Of a stretch of DNA of 38,964 nucleotides, positions 32,432 through 38,964 are shown piece by piece (within the stretch, counting starts at the first letter, position 1; each line of letters begins with the position of its first letter). The notes beneath the pieces are model-generated. The model did not search any database. It saw only the letters and a program-made list of their open reading frames with translations, and was not told the DNA's origin. This stretch comes from an uncultured Dehalococcoidia bacterium (GTDB lineage: Bacteria; Chloroflexota; Dehalococcoidia; Lucifugimonadales; Lucifugimonadaceae): assembly GCA_913052475.1 (NCBI GenBank), contig CAJXEJ010000021.1, positions 1 through 38,964 of the forward strand, written 5' to 3'. The position numbers and the translations under genes were made by a program.

Positions 32432-34384
32432 ATGGCCAGCCCTGATTTTCATCCGATGAGTGCTGTTCCGTTCACCCGCGTTGTGATTAACGATCAATTT
32501 TGGTTGCCTCGGCAGGAGACAAACCGCAAGATCACCATTCCGTATGTGCAGTCGATGTCGGAGAAGACGGGTCGCTTCGACTCATTCAAATTGACCCACG
32601 CGAATCCTGAAGGTGGATGGGTGTTTGGCATGCCGAACCCTCCGATTTACTGGGATTCCGACGTTGCTAAATGGATCGAAGCTGCGAGCTATTCTCTTGC
32701 GACTCACTTTGACGCAGACCTGGCCGGGAAGGTTGAAGAAATCGTCGAATTAATCGCTGCCTCACAACAGGATGACAGCTATTTGAATGTCCATTTCACA
32801 ACAGTTGATCCCGACGGCAGGTGGACTAACCTGCGCGATCTGCACGAGCTATATTGCGCAGGCCACCTGATCGAAGCCGCGGTGGCGCACTTCGAAGCCA
32901 CGGGCAATCGCACGTTGCTTGATCCGATGATCAGCTACATCGATTACATTGCCTCAACGTTCGGCCCCGAGCCTGGAAAGAGACGCGGGTATCCCGGTCA
33001 CGAGGAGATCGAACTAGCACTGGTAAGGATCTGGAAGACCACCGGTGAAAGGCGATTCTTGGATCTTGCCAGCTACTTCATCGACGAACGAGGGAAGCTG
33101 CCTCATTACTTCGACATCGAGTCGGATGAACGCAACGAAGATGACAAGAACGTGGAAGAATGGCCGCACACGATTGGCCTACGCCACGACGTGAAACAGG
33201 CGCATCTCCCGGTACGCGAACAGACGACGGCTGAAGGTCACTCTGTGCGTGCAATGTATCTCTATGACGGTATGGCTGGCGTGGCTGCGGGTACAGGCGA
33301 TGAGGGATTGATGGCTGCCTGTAGGACACTGTGGGATAACGTGACGAATCGCCGCATGTACATCACCGGAGGCGTTGGCTCGACGTCCGAGGGCGAACGA
33401 TTCACGGTCGATCACGATCTACCCAGTGATACGGCATATGCAGAAACTTGCGCATCTATAGGACTCGTAAATTGGGCCACCCGCATGCTGCAGGCAGAAG
33501 GCGACTCTCATTACGCTGATGTGGCAGAGCGCGTGCTGTACAACGGCTTTCTCAGCGGTGTTTCTCTCGCTGGCGACACGTTTTTCTATGCGAACCTGCT
33601 GGAAGTGGATCCTCAGGCTCCATACTTCAGGAGACGGGAACGTATCAAGCCCTTTAGGCAGGGCTGGTTCGACACGGCATGTTGCCCTCCAAATGTGATC
33701 AGGACACTGGCCGCGCTCGGGCGATATTTTTACTCAGAGAATTCAACAGGCGTTGCAGTACACCTGTATGTGTCCGGTGAAGTTACCGCCCATGTTGGCG
33801 ACAAGGTGGTCACGCTGAAGCAAGAAACCCGTTATCCGTGGGACGGTGATGTGGCTATCACAATGGAGTTGGATCAGCCGACCGAGTTCGATCTGCGGTT
33901 ACGGATTCCTGGCTGGTGCAATGATGCCAAGCTGGAGATCAATGATTCACCGGTCGAGCACCAGACTGACAAGGGTTATGTGCTGTTGCACCGTGTCTGG
34001 AAATCCGGTGACATGGTGGTACTCCGATTGGCGATGCCAGTGGAACGAATCTACAGCGACCGCCGTGTCAGCTCCAGCACCGGAAAAGTTGCATTGCAGC
34101 GTGGACCAATCGTCTATTGCCTTGAAGAAGTAGACAACAGCACGGGGCTGAACGCGTTGGTTTTACCGCGTGATGCTGAGTTACACAGCAATTTCGAAGA
34201 GTCCCAACTCGGTGGAGTCGCCACGATCTCGGTTTCGGCCCAAAAAATAGGTCGAGATACCGGGGAACCACTCTATTCAACGAATCCCGGAAAGCCGACA
34301 ACTACGACGATAAAAGCCGTGCCATACGCTGTATGGGGCAACAGAGAACAGGGCGAGATGCTTGTATGGATTAACGAAGCCTAG
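32432..34384 (+). CDS. GH127 beta-L-arabinofuranosidase
   Basis: 650 aa, (alpha/alpha)6-barrel glycoside hydrolase that releases L-arabinofuranose from plant or glycoprotein arabinans. The zinc-thiolate catalytic centre of the characterised Bifidobacterium enzyme HypBA1 is present at identical numbers: acid/base Glu322, zinc ligands Glu338, Cys340, Cys417 and Cys418, with Cys417 as nucleophile (segments DTAYAETCASIG and FDTACCPPN). The C-terminal part is beta-sandwich-like (RLRIPGWCNDA). No signal peptide is visible, so it acts on imported oligosaccharides. AGGA precedes the ATG by 6 nt. The neighbouring isomerase/epimerase-like gene fits a pentose or sugar-acid catabolic role. Confidence 0.93.
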   Translation: MASPDFHPMSAVPFTRVVINDQFWLPRQETNRKITIPYVQSMSEKTGRFDSFKLTHANPEGGWVFGMPNPPIYWDSDVAKWIEAASYSLATHFDADLAGKVEEIVELIAASQQDDSYLNVHFTTVDPDGRWTNLRDLHELYCAGHLIEAAVAHFEATGNRTLLDPMISYIDYIASTFGPEPGKRRGYPGHEEIELALVRIWKTTGERRFLDLASYFIDERGKLPHYFDIESDERNEDDKNVEEWPHTIGLRHDVKQAHLPVREQTTAEGHSVRAMYLYDGMAGVAAGTGDEGLMAACRTLWDNVTNRRMYITGGVGSTSEGERFTVDHDLPSDTAYAETCASIGLVNWATRMLQAEGDSHYADVAERVLYNGFLSGVSLAGDTFFYANLLEVDPQAPYFRRRERIKPFRQGWFDTACCPPNVIRTLAALGRYFYSENSTGVAVHLYVSGEVTAHVGDKVVTLKQETRYPWDGDVAITMELDQPTEFDLRLRIPGWCNDAKLEINDSPVEHQTDKGYVLLHRVWKSGDMVVLRLAMPVERIYSDRRVSSSTGKVALQRGPIVYCLEEVDNSTGLNALVLPRDAELHSNFEESQLGGVATISVSAQKIGRDTGEPLYSTNPGKPTTTTIKAVPYAVWGNREQGEMLVWINEA

Positions 34385-34464
34385 CTCGCTCTGTCGAATG
34401 TGTTACCGTCGGCAAATACCGATTCGGGAAGCAACGAATTACCAAATTGTATGCACCGGTAAAC

Positions 34465-35379
34465 TTAGGAAAGCTCCTGGAACAGTGACTTCAGGCGGTT
34501 CAGGCTCTCGGTGTCACCTGAGAGTTGATCGCCAACACGAAGGCCTTCGATTCCGACCATGCCGTCATATCCAGCATCGATCATTGCCGATACTGCGAAG
34601 CGGTAGTCGAGATCTCCGTAAGGGATCGGAACTCTTGTATAGATTGCGCGATGCAGTTCGGGGATATGCACCCGGGTCAGGTTCTTGCAGTGCCAGTAGT
34701 TCGACCGTGGCGCAAGCGCAGTGATCGCGTCCTCGAACGACTCTTCCGCATCCTCGTATGCCCAGTAGGTGTTCGCAGCATCTGCGTTAACTCCGACATT
34801 CGGCCGGTCGATCATGTCGATCAAACGAAGTAGCGTCCAACTGTTATCGACAATCGAACGCTGGTGCAATTCGATCGAAAGCTGTACGCCCACTGCCGAT
34901 GCGCGGTCCGCTGTAGACGCGATAATTCTCGCGGTCCTGTCGTAGTCCTCAAGCTTTGCCAGCCGACTGGAGCCTTGAGAGACCGTTTCGCCGTATGTCG
35001 CACCTGGGGCATCCGGATCTAGCGGCGGGCTTGCTAAAGCTAGATTGACAATTCCGACTTTAAGTTTGGTGGCCATTTCAACTGCAGCAGGTAGCTGCAT
35101 CTCGTTTTCCGAACCGAATCTTGGATCGACCAGGCTGCCACCGCCCCTTAGAGCGACGCAAGGCAAACCCTCTTCTTCCAAATCGTGCAGCAGATCGGCC
35201 GCAGCCTCATCCGAATCTTCGGCTGCACCGAGTGCGTCCAGGCCAAGTTCAATGCCTTCGAATCCCAGTGCCTTAACTTTCGCGAAGTACTTTCGTCGTA
35301 GATCCCCTGAGGGCACTACAAGGCCTTCACCTCGTTGCGGATAAAAAACCGAACGCCTGTATGCATAAACGAATTCCAT
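34465..35379 (-). CDS. Xylose-isomerase-like TIM-barrel sugar isomerase/epimerase
   Basis: 304 aa of the AP_endonuc_2 superfamily. It has the barrel start (YFAKVKALGFEGIELGLDAL), the metal-ligand regions QLSIELHQRSI and NVGVNADAANTYW, the HCKNL strand and a C-terminal GYDGMVGIEG. Members isomerise or epimerise free keto-sugars or inosose derivatives using a divalent metal. The substrate is unknown; proximity to GH127 and the amidohydrolase suggests carbohydrate catabolism. The ATG has GAGGAG 7 nt upstream. An 11-G homopolymer lies 45 bp upstream of the start. Confidence 0.85.
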   Translation of the reverse strand: MEFVYAYRRSVFYPQRGEGLVVPSGDLRRKYFAKVKALGFEGIELGLDALGAAEDSDEAAADLLHDLEEEGLPCVALRGGGSLVDPRFGSENEMQLPAAVEMATKLKVGIVNLALASPPLDPDAPGATYGETVSQGSSRLAKLEDYDRTARIIASTADRASAVGVQLSIELHQRSIVDNSWTLLRLIDMIDRPNVGVNADAANTYWAYEDAEESFEDAITALAPRSNYWHCKNLTRVHIPELHRAIYTRVPIPYGDLDYRFAVSAMIDAGYDGMVGIEGLRVGDQLSGDTESLNRLKSLFQELS

Positions 35380-35423
35380 TGCTCAATCTCCTCGAGTGCC
35401 CTGCGTGTACCGAATTTTTATAA

Positions 35424-35434
35424 GGGGGGGGGGG
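35424..35434. repeat. 11-nt poly-G tract
   Basis: A run of 11 G in the gap between the tetR stop and the isomerase start (poly-C on the transcribed minus strand). It is in a position where length change could alter promoter spacing, but it could also be a sequencing or assembly slip. Confidence 0.8.
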
Positions 35435-35456
35435 CTACTAACAGACCTGAACGAAG

Positions 35457-36053
35457 CTAGCCTTTTTTGATCCGATATCTTCCGAGCCAATCCTCGAACT
35501 CGGCGTGGACTTCATCTAGTGAGAGATTGTTTGAGTATGCCGTGATAGCGGTGATCCGGCTTATCGACATTGCGATCACGCTGAACAGAGCCAAAGCCGG
35601 GCGACGTTCCATGTAGCCCTGATCCATTGCGTTTTCCAACGCGGATTCCATCGCCCAGAAGTTTGTTTCGGCACTGATTTGATTCCATTCTTTTGGCGTA
35701 AGAATGGATTCCCGTTCAGTAAAAAGGATCCGTCGAACATCAGGTTTGGCTGCCGCATCAATGGTGGCGTGCACTGCCCCAATAAACGCGTCCCAGGGAT
35801 CAGATGTGCTATTGATCACAGCGATGATCGTTTTTGCATTTTCAGTTTGCACCTCGCGGCATACCAACCGAAATAGCTCGTGCTTGTCTTCGAAGTGGTG
35901 ATACAGGGCTCCGCGCGTTACTCCGGCGTCTGTCACCACTTGTTCGAGTGACGTACCCGAGTAGCCATGTGTTGCGAAATGTTCCGTTGCGATCGCCAAT
36001 ATACGATCACGGCTAGTACCTCGCCGACGCTCTGGTAGTTGTTTCGTTATTAT
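35457..36053 (-). CDS. TetR-family transcriptional regulator
   Basis: About 198 aa. The N-terminal HTH is clear: RDRILAIATEHFATHGYSGTSLEQVVTDAGVTRGALYHHFEDKHELF. The ligand-binding half resembles the TetR/AcrR C-terminal type. The first canonical start (TTG 35999) falls inside helix 1 and has no ribosome-binding sequence. Family-like coding (LPERRRGTSRDRIL) continues upstream to a TGA just before 36080, with no ATG, GTG or TTG in between. AGGAAG (36067-36062) lies 8 nt before an ATA codon at 36053, so I place the start there provisionally. It is divergent from the amino-acid ABC operon with a palindrome in the gap, and probably regulates it. Confidence 0.85.
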   Translation of the reverse strand: MITKQLPERRRGTSRDRILAIATEHFATHGYSGTSLEQVVTDAGVTRGALYHHFEDKHELFRLVCREVQTENAKTIIAVINSTSDPWDAFIGAVHATIDAAAKPDVRRILFTERESILTPKEWNQISAETNFWAMESALENAMDQGYMERRPALALFSVIAMSISRITAITAYSNNLSLDEVHAEFEDWLGRYRIKKG

Positions 36054-36120
36054 GGCGATTGCTTCCTGTTCATTTACATTTCATTTACAGAGACATAGAA
36101 CTAATATATTATGCTGATCA

Positions 36121-36140
36121 ACATACACTCAGTATGTATG
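36121..36140. promoter_or_regulatory. TetR operator candidate in the tetR/ABC gap
   Basis: ACATAC-ACTCA-GTATGT (36121-36137), a perfect 6-bp inverted repeat continuing as ATG. It lies 54 bp before the binding-protein ATG and about 70 bp from the tetR start, where a repressor would block both promoters. It shares GTATGTATG with the site at 32080-32098. Confidence 0.6.
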
Positions 36141-36190
36141 GTTGGCAAGATAAAAATTGACTACCACTCATCGAAAGGCCGGAGAAAACA

Positions 36191-37426
36191 ATGCACAAGC
36201 GCTCAACAACGCTACTGGCTGCGCTATTTGTTTTGATAGCAATTGTCGCGTGTAGTAATAATAATGATGAATTACAAGCCGAGATAGATGACCTAAAGGC
36301 ACAGGTTGTCCAGGCAAAAGCAAGCGCGAGTGATGCCGGTGCCCAGACCGAGATAGATAGCCTGACGGCCCAGCTCAACCAGGCTAAAGACGATCTGGCG
36401 GCCGCTGTGACATCGGCTAGTGAAGCGGCTGAAGATGCCACGCAGCCGGGCGGTTGGGGCAGCCGCCTGAAGCTCGTTCGAGATCGAGGAAAACTCATCT
36501 GCGTTGGTGTGAATGACCACCCTGGTTTTAACTACATCGATGAGGATGGTGAATGGATGGGTTATGGCATCGAAATGTGCAAGGCTTATGCCACCGCCAT
36601 CTTTGGTGACCACGAAGATCGCTGGGAGATGCAAGTGATCAGCTGGGCGGACCGCCCGACCACCATGCAGGCAGGGAAGATCGACGTGATGGTCTTGGCC
36701 AATACCCAGAACGCTCGCCGCGAGGCGACGTGGGGTAACTTCACGACCATCCACCACTATGCAGGTATGGGAGTTATGAGCAGGCTGGACAGTGGTATCG
36801 TTGCCGACGACTGGCAGAGCTTGGATGCCAAAACGCTCTGCGTGTCAGCCGGTACAAATTACGTTCCTGCTGCCGAAGACCTCAAAGGTCAGTACGGGAT
36901 CGATTTCGAGATGGTCCAGTTGGATGACCCGATGCCCGCCTATGACCAGGGGAGATGTGATTTCATCATTGCTGGAAAAGCAGACCTCGGTCGAGATCAG
37001 GCAGACTTTACCAATCCTGATGCCCACGTAGTATGGGATAGCCTGATGGGCAAGGATCCTTGGGGGATGCTTGTTGGTCACGGCGACGACCAGTGGTACG
37101 ACCTGATCCGATTTGTGGAGTGGGTGATGATCAACGCCGAAGAACTGGGCGTAACCTCGGAGAACGTGGATGAGATGGCCGCCACATCCGAGAATGCGAG
37201 GATTCGACGTATGCTCGGGGTTGAGGGCGAATACGGTCAGGAGATACTGGGTCTGGATCTCGACTTCGGTCATAACGTGATCAAAAAGATCGGTAACTTC
37301 CATGAACTCGTTGAGAGGTTCTATTCAAAGGATGAGTCGAAGCGCATTGGCGGATTCTTCCGGCCGCGAGCTAACGACGCACTGTGGAATCAGGGCGGCC
37401 TGCTGTTCGCTCCCGGACTTGAATAA
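36191..37426 (+). CDS. Amino-acid ABC transporter substrate-binding lipoprotein (AapJ/family 3)
   Basis: 411 aa. The signal MHKRSTTLLAALFVLIAIVAC is lipidated at Cys21. It is followed by an unusual heptad-rich stalk of about 55 residues (NDELQAEIDDLKAQVVQAK and a related second copy, TEIDSLTAQLNQAKDDL), probably a coiled coil that lifts the domain off the membrane. The family 3 domain starts at RDRGKLICVGVNDHPGFNYIDEDGEWMGYGIEMCKAYATAIFG, as in AapJ-type polar amino-acid binding proteins. GGAG precedes the ATG. Permease genes follow after a hairpin. The stalk replaces the short linker usual in the family. Confidence 0.9.
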   Translation: MHKRSTTLLAALFVLIAIVACSNNNDELQAEIDDLKAQVVQAKASASDAGAQTEIDSLTAQLNQAKDDLAAAVTSASEAAEDATQPGGWGSRLKLVRDRGKLICVGVNDHPGFNYIDEDGEWMGYGIEMCKAYATAIFGDHEDRWEMQVISWADRPTTMQAGKIDVMVLANTQNARREATWGNFTTIHHYAGMGVMSRLDSGIVADDWQSLDAKTLCVSAGTNYVPAAEDLKGQYGIDFEMVQLDDPMPAYDQGRCDFIIAGKADLGRDQADFTNPDAHVVWDSLMGKDPWGMLVGHGDDQWYDLIRFVEWVMINAEELGVTSENVDEMAATSENARIRRMLGVEGEYGQEILGLDLDFGHNVIKKIGNFHELVERFYSKDESKRIGGFFRPRANDALWNQGGLLFAPGLE

Positions 37427-37486
37427 CACAGGTTCTTGGCAACTGACATAACACATTTAGGTGTGCAGTTCAGTCGGACAAATAGA

Positions 37487-37523
37487 CTGCCCCCCCTGAA
37501 GCATCGGCTTCAGAGGGGGGCAG
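37487..37523 (+). terminator. Strong hairpin between the binding protein and permease genes
   Basis: A long stem (CTGCCCCCCCTGAAGC with GCTTCAGAGGGGGGCAG, loop ATCG, small internal bulge) followed by GTTTCTT. It lies 60 nt after the SBP stop and 25 nt before the permease ATG. It likely acts as a partial terminator or mRNA stabiliser, making the binding protein more abundant than the permease. Confidence 0.7.
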
Positions 37524-37547
37524 GTTTCTTGAGGGAAATGGGACTGC

Positions 37548-38750
37548 ATGTCCGTTAGACCGTCGCTCGAAATTCTGAACTACCACGGTGTACCTGTTTG
37601 GCGGAACGTTATCTTTATCCGGTACGCTATGCAGGTTTTCGCGGCTTTGGCTGTGGCGTCAGTAGTTGGGTTCCTAGCAGTTAATCTGATGAATAACGCC
37701 GAACAGCGGGGCGTAAACCTCAGCTTCCGCTTACTGCAGACTAACGCTGGTTTCGACGTACCCTACAGCCTTATTCCTTATGACTCGAGTCGGTCGATCC
37801 TCTACGCATTCCTGGCGGGACTGTCAAATACCATCCGCCTCGTAGTCATTGGGGCTGTTCTGACGACCATAGTGGGGATTATCATCGGGCTGGCTCGCCT
37901 TTCGAGTAACTGGCTAATCAGCAAATTGGCAACAGTTTACGTAGAAGGTCTGCGAAACATCCCGCTCATTGTCTTCGCATTCTTCCTGTTCTATGGCCTT
38001 CTGACGACTCTTCCACAAACGAAAGAAGCATGGCGTATACCAGGTGTCGGCGTGGCAAGCAACCGGGGGATTTATACCACGAGCCTTGACTTCAGTTCAT
38101 CACTGGTGCCGTGGCTGCTGTTCGTCGCGGCAGGATTGATGGCCGCGTATATGCTGCGTCGGTTGTTTTTTAGGTACGAAGAACGTTTGGGGAGGCTTGC
38201 GCGTCCGCTGAACACAAAGTACACGCTGCTCTTGATTGTGACGGCGATGGCGGTGTTGGGTTGGGTAGTGCAACCTACGGCCCCCTTCTCGATCAATCAG
38301 CCTGTACTGGAGGGAGTAAATTTCCGAGGCGGGATGAGATTTACCACGGAATTCTTCGCCATTCTGGCCGCGTTGACCCTTTACATAGCGTCCTATGTCG
38401 CAGAGATCGTTCGCGGCGCCGTTCAGTCAGTTCCAGGAGGTCAGTTAGAAGCCGCTCGCGCACTTGGTATGAGTTACAAGCAGGTAATCTGGAATATCGT
38501 CCTGCCGCAGGCGGCGCGAATCGCCGTGCCTCCGATGATTGGCCAGTACGTTAATCTAACAAAAGGATCTGCATTGGCGATTGTTGTCGGATATTCAGAG
38601 GTTTTCGTGGTATCCAGAACCGCCATAGAGAAGACCGGTCTCGCTCTTCAAATCTTTATATTGCTTATAGTCACTTACTTGATTATTGGTGTCATCTATT
38701 CGCTGATAGGCAACTGGTATAACCGCAAAGTACTGATCGTAGAGCGCTAA
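37548..38750 (+). CDS. Polar amino-acid ABC permease, AapQ type
   Basis: 400 aa. It is longer than the HisM/GlnP core because, like AapQ, it has additional N-terminal and central segments. The N-terminal helix (YAMQVFAALAVASVVGFLAVNLM) is followed by a periplasmic loop. The core begins SILYAFLAGLSNTIRLVVIGAVLTTIVGIIIGLARLS. The EAA coupling loop is QLEAARALGMSYKQVIWNIVLPQAARIAVPP, then the GSALAIVVGYSEVF helix. It imports amino acids together with the next gene and an ATPase outside the window. The next permease starts 4 nt after its stop. Confidence 0.92.
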   Translation: MSVRPSLEILNYHGVPVWRNVIFIRYAMQVFAALAVASVVGFLAVNLMNNAEQRGVNLSFRLLQTNAGFDVPYSLIPYDSSRSILYAFLAGLSNTIRLVVIGAVLTTIVGIIIGLARLSSNWLISKLATVYVEGLRNIPLIVFAFFLFYGLLTTLPQTKEAWRIPGVGVASNRGIYTTSLDFSSSLVPWLLFVAAGLMAAYMLRRLFFRYEERLGRLARPLNTKYTLLLIVTAMAVLGWVVQPTAPFSINQPVLEGVNFRGGMRFTTEFFAILAALTLYIASYVAEIVRGAVQSVPGGQLEAARALGMSYKQVIWNIVLPQAARIAVPPMIGQYVNLTKGSALAIVVGYSEVFVVSRTAIEKTGLALQIFILLIVTYLIIGVIYSLIGNWYNRKVLIVER

Positions 38751-38754
38751 GAAT

Positions 38755-38964
38755 ATGGTGGAAACGATTACATCCAGCACGCCGCCCCCCAGGGAGTCAA
38801 TTGACCCTTTAACCTGGCTCCGGCGTAATTTGTTCAGCCCCTGGTACAACGCGGTGCTGACGCTGCTGGCTCTGTACCTGATTTTCACACTTTTGAACAA
38901 AGCAGTTCCGTTTCTCGTCTCGGCGCAGTGGGCAGCGGTCACCACTAACCTTCGCATCCTCCTG
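38755..38964 (+). CDS. Polar amino-acid ABC permease, AapM type, truncated by the window end
   Basis: 70 codons from ATG 38755, open at the window edge. The product begins MVETITSSTPPPRES, then PLTWLRRNLFSPWYNAVLTLLALYLIFTLL, which matches the N-terminus of AapM-type permeases (basic WLRxNLF followed by the first membrane helix). It is the partner of the AapQ-like permease, 4 nt downstream. An ATPase gene (aapP-like) is expected next. Confidence 0.85.
   Translation, partial: MVETITSSTPPPRESIDPLTWLRRNLFSPWYNAVLTLLALYLIFTLLNKAVPFLVSAQWAAVTTNLRILL

Noticed and set aside
1-38964. CRISPR arrays, insertion sequences, integrases or prophage genes
   Set aside because: No regularly spaced repeats, transposase motifs, terminal inverted repeats or phage structural genes were seen on either strand.

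Overview
The window is about 39 kb of dense bacterial chromosome with moderate GC. It has many TTG and GTG starts, lipoprotein-type substrate-binding proteins, ABC permeases, an MFS carrier and a TetR regulator. No phage, transposon or CRISPR signature was seen. The content fits a free-living heterotrophic member of the Chloroflexota (SAR202/Dehalococcoidia-like). That placement is inference from gene content and style only; no phylogeny was run.

Region 1 (1-7.9 kb): a partial secreted surface-type protein with a structured leader, then rho and pyrG on the minus strand. The plus strand carries gatC-gatA, a small lipoprotein and a gamma-carbonic-anhydrase-like protein. Region 2 (7.9-14.6 kb): argS on the minus strand. 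Divergent from it is a tightly coupled run of an AtzG-like small subunit, an amidase, a SPOUT RNA methyltransferase and an MFS transporter. Next come tRNA-Pro(GGG) and prfB, which carries a clear programmed +1 frameshift. Region 3 (14.7-20.6 kb): an oligopeptide/nickel-type ABC binding protein and two permeases, with no ATPase genes in view. A non-coding stretch with four CTACACGG elements precedes a gamma-glutamyltransferase-like enzyme.

Region 4 (20.7-26.7 kb): an HTH regulator with an unusual C-terminal domain, then the most interesting block: inositol-3-phosphate synthase, a PimA-like glycosyltransferase and a phosphatidylinositol-phosphate-synthase-like CDP-alcohol phosphotransferase. 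Together these encode the core of actinobacterial-style phosphatidylinositol (mannoside) synthesis. A peptidase-MA-like membrane protein with a Cys/TM/Arg C-terminal tail follows. Region 5 (27-30.3 kb): an amidohydrolase, an Amt ammonium channel with a P-II protein that lacks the uridylylated Tyr, and tRNA-Trp, tRNA-Leu and tRNA-Cys.

Region 6 (30.3-38.96 kb): a catabolic island. It holds a SelA-fold PLP enzyme, a GH127 beta-L-arabinofuranosidase, a sugar isomerase/epimerase-fold protein, a TetR regulator with no canonical start codon, and an AapJQM-like polar amino-acid ABC system truncated by the window end. Related GTATGTATG-containing palindromes lie near the PLP enzyme and in the tetR/ABC gap, suggesting shared control.

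Most notable observations: the inositol-lipid module; a pseudoknot-capable leader at 697-776; good Shine-Dalgarno sequences in front of non-canonical start codons (CTG for rho, ATA for tetR); the prfB frameshift; the GatC/AtzG-like micro-subunit; and the CTACACGG cluster.
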